Shown: positions 35,334-50,765, numbered from the stretch's first letter. The stretch is DNA of 64,000 bases from Sambucus nigra (GCA_949130495.1 OX422210.1:500069760-500133759); one strand, 5' to 3'. Numbers and translations: made by a program. Notes: generated from the sequence alone by a model not told the origin.

Positions 35334-38300
35334 TAACCTTGAAAAGATCCCGTAAGAGGCACGAAAACCTCGCACTGGACCAATGTAACTCATAGGAACT
35401 GACCATGTAATCACCACACTCCCAATTTGAGAATATGAAATTAATTTACAAATTCTTAGACCTAGCCTAAAAAACATGTCGTTGAAGGGCGAGAATCTAA
35501 AACAGCCCCGTAAGAGACACTAGAACCTCACATGGGACCAATATAACTCGTAATAACTAACCACGTAGTCACGGAACTACTAATTTTATAATATGATGAT
35601 AGTATACAAATATCTTGACTTTGGCTTAAAAAATCCATTAAAAGGAGAAAATACAAAATAACCACTAAAGGGATCCGTCAGAGGCACGAACACCTCACAC
35701 GAGACCAATATAACTCGTAGGAACTAACAGTATAGTCACGAGACTCCCTATTTGAGAATATGATGATAATTTGCAAATATTGAACTATTTTATAAAAATA
35801 TTATGATAAAGGGCAAAAACTCAAAATAGTCTTGAAAAGGCCCCGTAAGAGGTACGATCACCTCCCACAGGACCAATGCAACTCGTAGGAGTTGATCATT
35901 TATTCACGAGACTCTCGGTTTGAGAATATGACAATAATTTATAAATATATAGACTTAGGCTAAAAAACAGTTCGATAAATGGGGAAAACTCAAAAAATCT
36001 CCCAAAAGGCCTATAAGAGACACGAACACCTTACAGAGGGGGGCTTCCAGTTAAGAATAAGACAATAATTAACAGTATCAGGACTTAGGCTTAAGTCGTT
36101 AAAGGGCGAAAACCCAAAACAACCACCAAACTGTCCCATACGAGGCACGGATACCACGCACGGGACTAATGTAACTCGTAGGAATTGACCACGTTATCAC
36201 ATGACTTTCGATTTCAAAATATGATGATAATTTGCAAATATCTTGAATTAGGCTTAAAACATGATATTAAAAGGCCAAAACACAAAACAACCCCAAAAGA
36301 TCCCATAAAAGGCACAAACACCTTGCACGGGACCAATATAACTCGTAAGAACGGACCATGTAGTCCCGGTACTCCCGGTTTGAGAATATGACATTAATTT
36401 GCAAATTTTTATATTTAGCCTAAAAAAACATTCCTTTTAAGGAGAAAATAAAAAACTGTCCTCAAATGGCCCCATAAGAGACGTGAACACCTCACACGAA
36501 ATTAATGTAACTCGTAAAAACTAATCGCATAGTCACGGGACTCATGGTTTGAGAATATGATGATAACTTGCAAATAATTATACTTAGGCTTACAAACAAT
36601 CCATTAATGGAAGAAAATGAAAAACAACCACCAAAGGGCCACGCACACCTCACACGAGACTAATGTAACTGATAGGAACAAACTGCTCAGCCACGAGATT
36701 CCCAATTTAAAAATATGGCAATATAATACAAATATCTAGAATTAGGCTTTAAAAAGCTAAAATGGTAAATAGTCACCAAACGATCTCGTGAGAGGAACGA
36801 ATACCTCGCACGTGGTTTGAGAATATGATGTTAATATGCAAATTTCTAGACTTACCCCAAAAAAATGTATTTAAAGGGAGAAAACCCAAAACATCCACGA
36901 AAAGGCCCCATAAGAAACGCAAGCCCCTCACACGGGACCAATATAACTCATAGGAACTGACTGCTTAGTCATGTGACTCCGGATTTGAGAATCTGACGAT
37001 AATTTGTAAATATTTATACTTTAGCTTAAAAATATGTCGTTTAATGGTGAAAATAAAAAAACCATCAAACGGTCCCGTTAGAGGTACAAACACCTCGTAA
37101 GGGACTGAACACGTAGTCACGAGACTCGTGATTTGAGAATATGAAGATAATTGACAATATCTGGACTTAGGCTTAAAAGCATTCCGATAAAGGATGAAAG
37201 CGCAAAACAACCACCAAATGACCATGTAAGATGCACGAACATCTCGTAGGAGACCAATGTAACTCATAGGAACTAATCACGTAGTCACATAATCCCTAAT
37301 TTAGGAATATGGCAATAATTTGCAAATATCTAAACTTAAGCTTAAAACTTGTCGCTAAAAGGCGAAAGTGAAAAAAGGCATCAATTGGCCCCGTAAAAAA
37401 TAAAAACACTTTACACGGGACTAATGTAACTCATAGGAACTGACCGTGTAGTCATGGAACTCCCGATTTAAGTATATGGCAACCATTTTCAATTATCAAG
37501 AATTAGGCTTTGAAACACGTTTTTAAAAGGCTAAATGTAAAACAACCATCTAATGGCCTCATAAAAGGAATGAACACCTTTCACAGGACCAATGTAACTC
37601 GCGGGAATTATTTAGGCTTAAAAAATTCTAATAAAGGGCAAAAATAAAAAATAGTTTCGAAAAGGCCCCGTTAGAGACACAAAACCCCACATAGGACACA
37701 TGCAACTTATAGGAACTTACCATGTCGTCACGGGACTCACGATTTGAAAGTAAGAAAATTATTGGCAATATCTAGACCTAGGCTTAAAATCTTGTTGTCA
37801 AAGGGAGAAAATGTAAAATAACCACCAAATGGCCCCATAAGAGAGACGAACACCTCACACGAGACTAATATAACTCGTAGGAACTGACCATACAGTCACG
37901 GGACACCCCATTTGAGAATATGATGACAATTTTCAAATATCTAGATTAAGGATTAAAAACATTTCGATAAAAGGCGAAAACGTAAAATAACCCCAAAAAT
38001 ATCCCGTAAAAGGCAGAACACCTTGAACTGGACCAATATAAGTCATAGAAACTGGCCACATAGTAATGAGACTCCAAATTTGAGAAAAAGAAGTTAATCT
38101 ATTAAAATTTTAGCCATCCTAAAAAATATGATGTTAAAGGGACCCCCCCCCCCCCCAAATGGCCCTATAAGAGACATGAACACCTCATACGGTACCAATG
38201 GAACTCGTAGGGACTAACCAATTTTTCACTGGAGTACCGTTTGAGAATATGATGATCATTTCAACAATCTAGACTTTGGCAGGGGGAAAACTCAAAATTA

Positions 38301-41300
38301 GCTTGAAAAAGCCCGTAAATGGTACGAACACCTCGCACGAGACTAGTGTAACTCGTAGGAACTGAACGCTTATTTACGAAACTCCCAATTTAATAATATG
38401 GTGATAATTTTCAAATATCTAGACATAGGCTTAAAAATAGTCCGATAAAGGGCAAAACCATAAAAAAGTCCCAAAAATGCCCCGTAAGAGACATGAACGC
38501 CACACATATCGGGACTCTAGATTTGAGAATAAGACAATAATTGGAAATATCTGGACTTATGCTTAAAAACTTGTCATTAAAGGGTGAAAATGTAATACTG
38601 CCACCAAATGGCCCCGTAAGAGGCATGAACATCTCGTACGGGACCAATGTAACTTGTAGGAACTAACAACGTAGTCACGGGACTCCGATTTGAGAATATG
38701 ACCATAATTTATAAATATCTAGACTTAAGCATAAAAACATGTCGTTAAAGGGAGAAAACCCAAAATAGCCCCTAAACGACCTCGTAAAAGATATGAACAC
38801 CTCGCACAGAATCATTATAATTTATAGGAACAACTGCATAATCACGAGACTTTCGTTATGAGAATTTGATGATAATTTGCAAATGTCTAGACTTAAGCTT
38901 AAAAACATGTCGTTAAAGGGAGAAAACAAAAAATAACTATCAAACGGCTTCGTAAGAGGCATAAACACCACACACAAGATAACATAACCTGCAGGAATTG
39001 ACCACTTAGTCACGAAAATTCTAGTTTGAGAATATGATTATAATTTGCAAATATCTAGACTTGTGCTTAAAAAATTCGATAAAGGGAAAAACTCAAAACG
39101 ATCCCGAAAAGGTCCCATAAAGGACACAAACACCTCACACAAGGCCAATGTAACTTATAGGAACTGACAGCGTAATCACGGTACTCCCCGTTTGAGAATA
39201 AGATGATAATTTGCAATATATAGATTTAATCTTGAGAATAAGACAATAATTGGCAATATCTAGACTTAGGATTAAAAACTTTCCGTTAAAGGGTAAAAAT
39301 GCAAAGCATCCACTAAACGACACCATAAGAGGCATGAACACCTCGTACGGGACCGGTGTATCTCGTAGGAACTGATCGCCTAGTTATGGGACTCTTGGTT
39401 TTAGACTATGACTATAATTTGAAAATACCTAGAATTAGTCTTAAAAACATGTCATTAAAAGGCTGAAACAGAAAATAATCCCGAAAGGATCTCATAAGAG
39501 GCACGAACTCCTCGCATGGGACCAATGTAACACGTAAGAACTCACTGCATTGTCACGGAACTCTCGATTTAGAATATGACCTTAATTTACAAATATCTAG
39601 AATTAGGCTTCAAAACATGCCTTTTTAAAGCTAAAATGCAAAACATCCTTGAAAAGATCCTGTAAGAGGTATGAATATCTCGAACGGAACCAAAGTAACT
39701 CGTAGGAACTGACCACGTAGTCACGGGATTCCCGGTTTGAGAATATGACATTAATTTGAAAATTCTTAGACTTAGCCTAAAAAACATGTCGTTAATGGGA
39801 AAAAACTCAAAATGTCTCCCAAAAGGCCACGTAAAAGACATGAACACCTCACATGGGAACAATGTAACTCGTAAAAAATAACCACATAGTCACGAGACTC
39901 CTAATTTATAATTATGACGATATTTTGCAAGTATTTGGACTTAGTTTCAAAAACATTCCATTAAAGGGTGAAACCTAAAACAACCCCCAAACAGTCCCGT
40001 AAGATATACAGACACCTCACATGGGACCAATGTAACTCGAAGGAACTAAGCGTATAGTCACAGAACTCCCGATTTCCGAATATGATGATAATTTGCAAAT
40101 ATCTTGAATTAGGATTGAAAATAAGACGTTAAAAGTCTAAAATGCAAAACAATCATCAAACGGCCCCGTGGGAAGCATGAACACCTCACATGGGATCAAT
40201 GTAATTTGTAAGTACTGGCCGCGTAGTCACGGGACACCCCGTTTAAGAATATGACAATAATTTTTAAATATTGAGGCTTAGGCTTAAAAACATTCTAATA
40301 AGTGATGAAAAGTCAAAACAGCCCCGAGTAGCGCATATAAGAAACATGAACACCTCACACGGGATCAATGTAACTCGTAGGAATTGATCGCATAGTCACG
40401 GGACTCCCGATTCGAGATTATGGCAATAATTTGTAAATATTTATAATGGAGCTTAAAAACATGTCGTTAAAAGGCTAACATGTAAAACAACCAGAAAATG
40501 ATCCCATAAGAGGCACGAATACCTCGCATTGAACCAATGTAACTCGTAGAGCTCACCACGTAGTCATGGGATTACTAGTTTGATAATATGATATTAATTT
40601 GCAAATTTTCAGACTTAGCCTAAAAAGCATTCCGATAAAGGGTGAAAGCTCAAAATAGCCCCGAAACGACCTTGTAAATGACACATATACCTCACACGGG
40701 ATCAACGTAACTCGTTGAAAATGACTGTGTAGTCACGAGACTCCTAGTATGAGAATATGACGATACCTTTCAATATCTAGACTTAGGCTTAAAAACTTTT
40801 CGTTAAAGGGCGAGAACCCAAAATATCTCCCAAATGGCCTCATAAGAGGCACGAACACTTCGCACGGGACAAATGCGACTCATAGGAACAAATTGCGCAG
40901 TCACAGGACTCTCAATTTGATAATATAGCAATAATTTGCAATTATCTAACATTAGGCTTAAAAACAAGGCGTTAAAAGTCTAAAACACAAAACAACCATC
41001 AAACGACCCCGTAAGAGTCACAAACACCTTGCACAAGATACATATAACTCATAGGAACTGATTGCATAGTCACGGGACTCACGATTTGAGAATATGATGA
41101 TAGTTTTCAAATATCTAGAATTAGGCTTAAAAACATTTCAAGAAAGGATGAAAACTTAAAACAACCCTGAAATGGTCCACTAAGAGACAAAACCATTTCA
41201 CACAGGACCAATGTAATTCGTAGGAATTGATTGTTTAAGAATAAGACGATAATTTGCAATATCTAGACTTAGAATTAAAAACTTGTCGTTAAAGGACAAA

Positions 41301-44300
41301 AACACAAAACAGCCACCAAACGGCACTGTTAAAGGCATGAACACCTCGCATGAGACTAATGAAACTCGTAGGAACTGACTGCGCAGTCATGAGGCTCCCA
41401 GTTTGAAAATATGGTGATGATTTGATATTATCCGTAATTAGTTTTAAAACATGCGGTTAAAAGGCTAAAAAGCAAAACAACCATCAAACGACCTCGTAAG
41501 AGGCATGAAGAGCTCGCAAGAGACCAAAGTAACTCGTAGAAACTGACCGTATAGTCACGGGACTCGCGATTTTAAAATATAACATTAATTTGAAAATTTC
41601 TAGACTTATCATATAAAATATGTCGTTTAAGAGCGAAAACCCAAAATAGCCCTGAAAAGACCCCTAAAGAGACCCCTAAAGAGACACGAACACCTCACAT
41701 AGTACCAAAGTAACTCATAGGAACTAACCTTATTGTCATGAGACTACAAGTTTGATAGCAACATGATGATTGAAAATATTTAGACTTAATCTTAAAAACA
41801 TTTTGTTAAAGGGAGAAAATGTAAAACAGTCACCAAACGGTCCGGTTAGAGATAGGAACACCTTGCACAAGACCACTGTAATTCATAGGAACTAACTGTG
41901 TAGTCAAGAGACTCTCGGTTTGAGAATATGGCCATATTTTGCACATATATAGAATTAGGCTCAAAAACATGTCGTTAAAAGGCTAAAACACAAAATAACC
42001 CTGAAAATATCTCGTAAGAGGCACGAACACCTCGCATGGGACCAATGTAACTCATAGGAAATGAACACGTAGTCAGGGTACTCCCGATTTCAGAATATGA
42101 CATTAATTTGAAAATTTCTAGACTTGGCCTAAAAAACATATCATTAAAGGGTAAAAACTCAATACATCCACCAAATGACCCCATAAGTGTCATAAAGACC
42201 TCACATGGGACTAATGTAACTCATGGGATATAATCGCATAGTAACGGGACTCTCGATTTGAAAATTTGATGATAATTTACAAATATCCAGATTGAGGCTT
42301 AAAAACATTCCATTATAGGGCCAAAAATGTAAAAATAACCACCAAACATCCCCGGAAGAGGCAAGGACACATCATAAGGGACCAATGCAACTCATAGGAA
42401 CTGTCCACTTTCTCACGGGACTAACTGTTTGAGAATATGAATATAATTTGAAATAATCGAGAATTAGTCTTAAAAAGATGCCATTAAAAGATTAAAATGC
42501 AAGACAACCATCAAATGGCCTCGTAAGAGGCACAATACCTCGCACGGGACCAATGCAACTAGTAGGAACTGGCCACATAGTCATAGGACTCCCAGTTTGA
42601 GACTATAGTGATAATATCCAAATATCTTAACTTATGCTTAAAAACATTGCAATAAAGAGCGAAAACTCAAAATAGTCCTGAAAATGCCTCGTAAGAGACA
42701 CAAACACCTCGCAGAGGATCAATGTAACTATTAAAAACTAAACGCGTAGTCATGAAACTTTCGGTTTGAGAATAAGATGATAATTAAAAATATCTAGACT
42801 TAGGCTTAAAAACTTGACGTTAAAGGGAAAAAATGGAAAACAACCACCAAATGGCCCCATAAGAGACACAAAAATCTCACACGGAATCAATGCAACTAGT
42901 TAGAAGTGATCGCGTAGTTACGGGACTCCTAGTTCGAGAATAAGATGATAATGGAAAATATCTCAACTTAGGCCTAAAAATGAGATGACAATTGGAAATA
43001 TCTACACTTAGGAATAAAACTAGACGTTAAAGGCAGAAAATTCAAAACACCCACCAAACGTCCCCATGAGAGGCATACACACCTCATAGGGGACCAATGT
43101 AACTTTTAAGAACTGACTGCGTAGTCACGGGACTCCCGATTTGAGATAATGCGAACATATCTAGAATTAGGCTTAAAAATGTGTCTTTAAAAGGTAAAAA
43201 CAAAAAACAACCCTAAAAAGATCCCGTAAAAGGCACGAACACCTTACATGTGACTGACCAATGTAACTCGAAGGAACTAACCATATAGTAATAGGACTCT
43301 CGGTTTGAGAATATGACTCTAATTTGTAAATTTCTAAACTTAGCCTAAAAATATGTCGTTAAAGAGTAAAAATCCAAAACTTCTCTCAAAAGGCGTTATA
43401 AGAGACACGGACACCTCATATGGGACTAATGTAACTTGAACAACCACCAAATAACCCTGTAAGAGTTAAAATACCTTGCACGGGATCAATCTAACTCATA
43501 GAAACTGAATACGTAGTCACGAAATCCCCAGTTTGAGAATATTGTGATAATTTTTAAATATCTAGAATTGGGCTTAAAAACATGTCGTTAAAAGGCTAAA
43601 ACAAAAAACAACTACCAAATTGCCCTGTAACAGGCATGAACACCTCGCACGGAATCAATGTAACACGTAGAAACTAACCGAATAGTCACTGGACTCTCGA
43701 TTTGAGAGAAAGACTGTAATTTTCAAATATCTAGACTTATGATTAAAAGTTCTGATATGGGAAGAAATGTGAAAATAACCCCAAAAAGCCCCTGTCAAAA
43801 GCACGAACACCTCGCACGGGACGGGATTAGTGTAACTCACTGGAACTGATCACTTAGTCATGAGACTCCTAGTTCGATATATATGAAAATAATTTGCAAA
43901 TATCTAGACTTAGTCATAAAAAAATTGGGATAAAGGGAAAAACTCAAAAACATCGAAAAGGCACTATAGGAGACACGAACAACTCACATATGACCAATGT
44001 AACTCGTAAAAACTTACCGCATAGTCACGAAACTCTCGATTTGAGAATAAGACGAACATTTGCAATATTTAGACTCAAGCTTAAAAACTTATTATTAAAG
44101 GACGAAAATGCAAAACATCCACCAAATGGCCCCTTAGAGGCACGAACCCCTCACACGAGACCAATGTAACTCGTAGGAACTAATTGCATAGTCACGGGAC
44201 TCTCGATTTAAGAATATGAAGATAAGTTGCAAATATTTAGTATTTGGCTTAAACACTTGTAGTCAAAAGGCTAAAATGCAAAAAAGCTCTAAAAAGATCC

Positions 44301-47300
44301 CATAAGAGGTAAGAACACTTCGTGCGAGATCAATGTAGATTGTAATAACTGACCAAGTGTTCATCAGACTCAATGTTAATTTTCAAATTTCTAGACTTAG
44401 CCTTAAAAACAAGCCATTAAAGGTAAAACCCCCAAGCATCCCTCAAACGGCCCTATAAGAGACACGAACACCTTAGTCGGGACCAATGTAACTTAAAAGA
44501 ATTAATTGCATAGTCATGGGACTCCTAGTTTAACAATATGATGATAATTTTTAAATATAAAGACTTAGGCTTAAGAACATTCCGCTAAAGGGAAAAAATA
44601 CAAAACAGCCACCAAATGGCCCCACAAGAGGCACAAACACCTTGCACGGGACTAATGTAATTTTTAGATTCTGAGCGCATAGTCACGGGACTCGTGGTTT
44701 GAGAATATGGCGATAACTTGTAAAAATCTAGAATTAGGCTTAGAAACATGCCGTTAATAGTCTAAAATGTCAAATAATCATCAAAGTCAAACACCAAGCA
44801 CGAGACAAATGCAACTCGTAGAAACTGACCACGTAGTCACGAGAAACCCTATTTGAGAATATGATGATAATTTTCAAATATCTAAACTTAAGCTTAAAAC
44901 ATTCTGATAAAGGATGAAAACCAAAAATAACTGTAAAAGGACCTATAACATGCACTAACACCTCACAATGGACCAATGTAACTTGTAGCCACTGATCACA
45001 TAGTCACAGGACTTTAGGTTTGAGAATAAGACGATAATTGGAAATATATATATTTAGGCTTAAAAACTTACCGTTAAAAGGGCGAAAATGCAAAACAGCC
45101 ACCAAAGGACTTCGTAAGAGGCACAAACATCTCACACATACCAATGTAACTAATAGGAACTGATCGTATAGTCACGAGACTCCCAGTTTGAAAATATGGT
45201 GATAATTTACAAATATATAGAATTAAGCTTAAAAAATGTCGTTAAAAGGCTGGAATTAATAATATCCCCAAAAAGATCACTTAAGAGCCACAAACACCTC
45301 GTACGCGACCAATATAACTCGTAGGGACTGACCACGTAGTCATATGACTCACGATTTGAGAATATAACATTAATTCAAAAATTTCTTTACTTAGCCAAAA
45401 AAATTCTGATAATGGGCAAAAACTCAAAACAACCTCGAAATGACCCCGTAATAGATACAAACACCTCAAACAGTAGTAATGTAGCTCTTAGAAACTTGCA
45501 GCATAGTCACATGACTCCCGATTATAGAATATGAGGATACTTTGCAAATATGTAGACATAAGTTTAAAAACATGTCGTTAAAGGTCCAAAACCCAAACAA
45601 CCCCGAAACGGTATCATAAGAGACACGAACACCTCACACGGGACCAATGTAACTTATAGGAAATGAGCGCGTAGTCACGGAGCACCCAATTTGAGAGTAT
45701 CATGATAATTGAAAATATCTAGACATAGGCTTAAAAGCATGTCGTCAAATTGAGAAAACACAAAACAACCATCAAACGGCCCTATGAACAGCTCGCACGA
45801 GACTAATGTAACTCATAGGAATTGGTCGCATAGTCACGGGACTTTCAATTTGAGAATATAATGACAATTTGCAAATTGCTAGACACGAGGTTAAAAATAA
45901 TTCAGTAAAGGGTAAAAAAACTCAAAACAGTGAAGAAAAGGCCCGATAAGAGATACGGACACCTTACACAGGACAAATGAAACTCATAGGAATTGGTCGC
46001 ATAGTCATGGGACTCTTGGTAAAAGAATAAGATGATAATTGGCAATATTTAAACTTAAGCTTAAAAACTTAGTATTAAAGGGCAAAAACAAAAAATAACC
46101 ACCAAATGGTCCCGAGAGTCAGGAATACTTCGCATGGGACTAATGTAACTCGTGGCAATGGACAACATAGCCAAGGGAATCCCAATTTGAGAATATGGAG
46201 ATAATTTTCAATTATTTAGAACTAGGCTTAAAAACATGCCGTTAAAAGGCTAAAATGCAAAACATCCATCAATTAGCCCCGTAAGAGGCACGGATACCTC
46301 GCATGCGACCAATGTGCTCGTAGGAACTGATCACATAGTAATGGGACTCCGATTTTAGAATACGATGATAATTTACAAATATCTAGACTTGAGCTTAAAA
46401 TTATTATGAATAAGGGCGAAAACTCAAAACAAACCCAAAAATGCCCTATAAAAGACACGAACACCTCACACAGGACCAATGTAACTCGTAGGAACTGATC
46501 GCGTAGTCTGGTACTCTCGATTTGAAAATAAGATGATAATTGGAAATATCTTGACTTAGGTTTAAAAACTTGTCGTTAAAGGGTAAATATGTAAAACAAT
46601 GACGAAATGGACACGTAAGAGGCACAAACACCTTGCACGGGACTAATATAACTTATAGGAATTGATTGCTTAGTCAATGGACTCCTAATTTTAGAATATT
46701 GTGATAGCTTGCAAATATCTAGAATTAAGCTTAAAGACAAGCTGATAAAAGGATAAAATGAGAAACCACCCCCAAAAAGATCTCGTGAGAGGCACAAACA
46801 CCTCACATGGGACCAATGTAACTCGTAGAAACTGACCACGTAGTCATGTCACTCCCGATTTGAAAATGTGATGTTAATTCGTAAATTTTTAGAGTTATCT
46901 TAAAAAAATATGCCGTTAAGGGTGAGAACCACACATATCACCCAAATGGCCCCGTAAGTGACACAAACACCGCATACGGAACAAATGTAACTCATGGGAA
47001 CTAATTGCGCAGTCACGGGATTCTCGATTTGAAAATATGACAATAATTTAAAATATTTAGACTTACGCTTAAAAATATATTGTTAAAGGGAAAAACACAA
47101 AACAATCTCCAAATGACCACGTAAGAGGCACGAACACTCCACAAGGAACCAATGTAACTCGTAGAAACTGACTGCATAGTCACGAAAGTAATAATTTGAA
47201 ACCGCCTATAATTAGGATTAAAAACATGCAGTTAAAAGGCTAAAACACAAATTAATCATCAAATTTCCCCGTAAGTGGCATGAACCCCTCTCACTGGACC

Positions 47301-50266
47301 AGTGCAATTCTTAGGAAGTGACCATATAGTTACGGGACTCCTGATTTGAGAATGTGGTAGAAATTTACAAATATATAGACTTAGGCTTAAAAACATTGCG
47401 ACAAAGTGAGAATATATAAAAGAACGTCGAAAACGCCCTCTAAAAGACACGAACACCTCACACAGGACCAATGTAACTCATAGGAATTGACCGCTTAGTC
47501 GCGGGATTCCAGATTTGAGAATATGAAGATAATTTACAAATATCTAGACTTGGGCTCAAAATATTTTTGATAAAAGGGAAAAACCTCAAAAATAACCCCG
47601 AAAAGGCTCCGTAAGGGACATAGACACCTCACACTGGACCAATGTAACTCTTAGGAACTAACTGCATATTCACGATACTCCCGATTTAAGAATTAGATGA
47701 TAATTGATATTATCTAGACTTGGGATTAAAAACTTATCGTTAAAGGGAGAAAATACAAAATAATTCCAAAATTATCTTGTAAAGAGCACAAACACCTTGC
47801 ACAAGACCAATGTAACACATAGAAATTGGTTGCGTAGTCACGGGACTCCAGATTTGAGAATACGATGACAATTTGTAAAGATTTATATTTAGGCTTAAAA
47901 ACATGCCATTAAAGGGTGAATGCATAAAATATCCATCAAACGGCTCCGAATGAGGTATGGACACCTCACACGAGACTAATGTAACTCGCAGAAACTGGTC
48001 GCATAGTCATGGGACTACTGACTTGAGAATCTGACACTAATTTACAAAAAATCTAGTCTTAGGCTTAAAAACATTTCGATAAATTGCGAAAACTCAAAAT
48101 AGCCAAGAAAAGACCCCATAATAGATACGAACACCACACACAAGACCAATCTAAATCATAGAAACTTACCGCGCAGTTACAGAACTCTCATTTTGAGAAT
48201 AAGGCGATAATTGGAAATATATCGACTTATTTTTAAAAACTTAACATTAAAGGGGAAAACATAAAACAACCAACAAATGGTCCTGTAAGAGGCACGTACA
48301 CCTTGCGCGGGACTAATATAACTCATAGTAACTGAATGCATAGTCATGGATCTCTCGATTTTAGAATATAGCTTTAATTTATAAATATCTAAAATTAGGC
48401 TTAAAAACATGTCGTTAAAAGGCTAAGATGCAAACTAGCCACAAAAAGATCATGTAAGAGGTATGAACACCTTGCACGAGCCAAATGTAACTCGTAGGAA
48501 CTAACCACATAGTCACGGGATTTCCAATTTAACAATATGATGTTAATTAGAAAAATTCGAGACTTAGCTTGAAAAACATGTCGTTAAAGGGTAAAAATCG
48601 AAAACAACCCCAAAAATGGCCACGTAAATGACAGGAACACCTCACACAGGACTATTGTAACTCATAGGAACTAATCGAATAGTCACTGGGCTCCTGATTT
48701 GACAATTTAAATATAATTTTTAGATACCTAGAATTAGGCTTAAAAACAGTCCATTAAATGGTGAAAATACAAAACAACCACCAAACAATCCTGTAAGGGG
48801 CTCGAACACCTCATAGGTGACCAACTTGTAGGAACTGACCGCACTGTCACTGGACTCCCGATTTAAAAATATGACGATCATTTACAAATATCTAAACATA
48901 GGCTTAAAAATATTTTGATAAAGGGCAAAAACTCAAAATAACCCCGAAAAGGCCTCGTAAGAGACACGAACACCTCACGAAGGACCAATGTAACTCGTAG
49001 GAACTGACCACATAGTCATGGGACTCCTAGTTTGAGAACAAGACAATAATTTGAAATATATAAACTTAAGCATAAAAACTTATCGTCAAAGGGAGAAAGC
49101 ACAAAATAACCACCAAATGTTGCTCATGAGAGACACAAACACCTCGTACGGGACTAATATAACTCATAGGAACTGACTGCATAGTCAAGGGACTCCTGAT
49201 TTGAAGAATATGATACTAATTTAGAAATTTCACGACTTAGCCTAAAAAACATGCCATTAAAGGGAAAAAATCCAAAACAACCCCCAAACGGCCTGATAAG
49301 AAACACGAACATCTCATATGGGACCAATGTAACTCACGGGAACTAACTGCATAGTTACAGGACTGTCGATTTAAGAATATGATGATAATTTACAAATATT
49401 AAGACTTAGGCTTTAAAACATTATGTTAAACGGAGAAAAATGCAAAACAACCACCAAACGACCTCGTAAGAGGCACGAACTCCTCACACGAGACAAGCGT
49501 AACTCGTAGAAACTTGCCACGTAGTCACTGGACTCCTGGTTTGAGAATACGTCAATAATTTGCAAATATCTAAAATTAGGCTTAACACATGTCATTAAAA
49601 GTCTAAAACACAAAGATTCGTCAAATGGCCCCGTAAGAGGCACTAACACATCGCACGAGACAATGCAACTCATAGGAATTAACTGCAAAGTCATGGGACT
49701 CTCGATTTAAGAATATGATGATAATTTGCAGATATTTAGACTTAGGCTTAAAAATATTCCATTAAAGGGCAAAAACTCAAAATAACCCCGAAAAGGCCTT
49801 GTAAGAGACACGAACACCTCACATAGGACCAATGTAACTCGTTGGAATTGACCGCGTCGTCACGGGATATCCAATTTGAGAATAATATTATAATTGTAAA
49901 TGTATAGACTCAGGCTTAATAACTTGTCGTTAAAGGGAAAAAATGTAAAAATATTCACCAAAAGGCCACGTAAGAGACACGAATGCCTCAAATGGGACCA
50001 ATGTAACTCATAGGAACTAACTGCATAGTCATGGGACTCCCAGTTTGAGAATATTACGATAATTTGCAAATATTTAGATTTAGGATAAAAACATAACGTT
50101 AAAGGGAGAAAACACAAAACAACCACCAACTGATCATGTAAGAGGCATGAATACCTCGCATGGGAACAATGTAACTTGTAAGGACTGACCACGTAGTCAC
50201 GGTACTGCCCTTTGAGAATACGATGATAATTTTCAAATTTCTGGACTTTTCCTTAAAAACATGTCG
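35334..50266. repeat. 168-bp satellite array, right block with higher-order repeats
   Basis: About 89 monomers of roughly 168 bp (range about 160-171, with occasional truncated units, for example near 43440). At least five monomer types recur, told apart by their central blocks. A: tctagaattaggctt with gttaaaaggctaaaa. B: gacattaatttgcaaatttc with acttagcctaaaaa. C: cattccgttaaagggcg with accaccaaac. D: cattccgataaagggcg with actcaaaatagcccc. E: gaataagacgataattggca with aaaaacttgtcgt. The order A-B-C-A-D-E repeats. A 14-base C run sits at 38143-38156. The array ends abruptly at ...acatgtcgtta (50266), followed by unrelated AT-rich DNA. Minus-strand reading frames of 60-140 codons here are a by-product of a monomer length close to 56 codons. 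Confidence 0.93.
41871..42884. repeat. One clear six-monomer higher-order repeat (A-B-C-A-D-E)
   Basis: Monomer starts at 41871 (A), 42040 (B), 42209 (C), 42380 (A), 42548 (D) and 42717 (E), with the next unit at 42885: six monomers in 1,014 bp. The same order is read at 44159-45138 (about 980 bp; one B unit has a small deletion). As D-E-A-B-C-A-D it is read again from about 46300 to 47400. Confidence 0.75.
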
Positions 50267-50765
50267 TTATTTTACTATACTAATTTTATTTGACTATAAT
50301 CTTATTTTTATCATACAAATGATTCCCCAAGTACTTCCAATATGCAATTATAGGTAACTTGTTAAGATATTATCATTTCTCATCACTGTCTAATTATGTT
50401 ACATAGTGTTCAAACTTGGACATGAGTTTGATGGAACTATGCTCATATTAAAACTTACATTTAAAAATACTATTGTATTGAATTGGTGGAATAGATTGAG
50501 ATTGTTAGATTATTGTTGCATTGTTGAATGTTATTATAATGATTAAATAGATTGGTTTTTGTGTATAAACAAAGGAGACTTTGTCAAGTTTTTTTAAAAA
50601 AAATTGTAAAGAGTTGTCGATACGATTAACTAATGGCGATGGAGTGTGGGTTAGGTTTTATATAATAATTGTTCAAAAAAATATTATCAAATGACAATAA
50701 ATAAATTATCTACTTTTAACTTTAACTTTATCTCCAAATGATAATAATTACATTTGAATAAACAC
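50267..50765. other. AT-rich spacer to the right of the satellite
   Basis: About 500 bp with no monomer remnant, gene or element end recognised. Confidence 0.5.

Noticed and set aside
35334..50266. Many minus-strand frames (60-140 codons) with a recurring 'SYIGPVRGVRASY'-like phrase, suggesting a tandem-repeat protein.
   Set aside because: The monomer is about 168 bp (56 codons), so frames carry over by arithmetic. Types E and others have indels that break the frame, and stops are frequent. It is explained by the satellite.
35334..50266. CENP-B-box-like motif (gtcgttaaagggcgaa) in the satellite monomer.
   Set aside because: It does not meet the CENP-B core (TTCG....A..CGGG): the first T and the CGGG are wrong. 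Plants lack an established CENP-B box requirement.
26769..50266. CRISPR-like array.
   Set aside because: Units are contiguous 168-bp tandem repeats without short repeats and unique spacers, in eukaryotic DNA.
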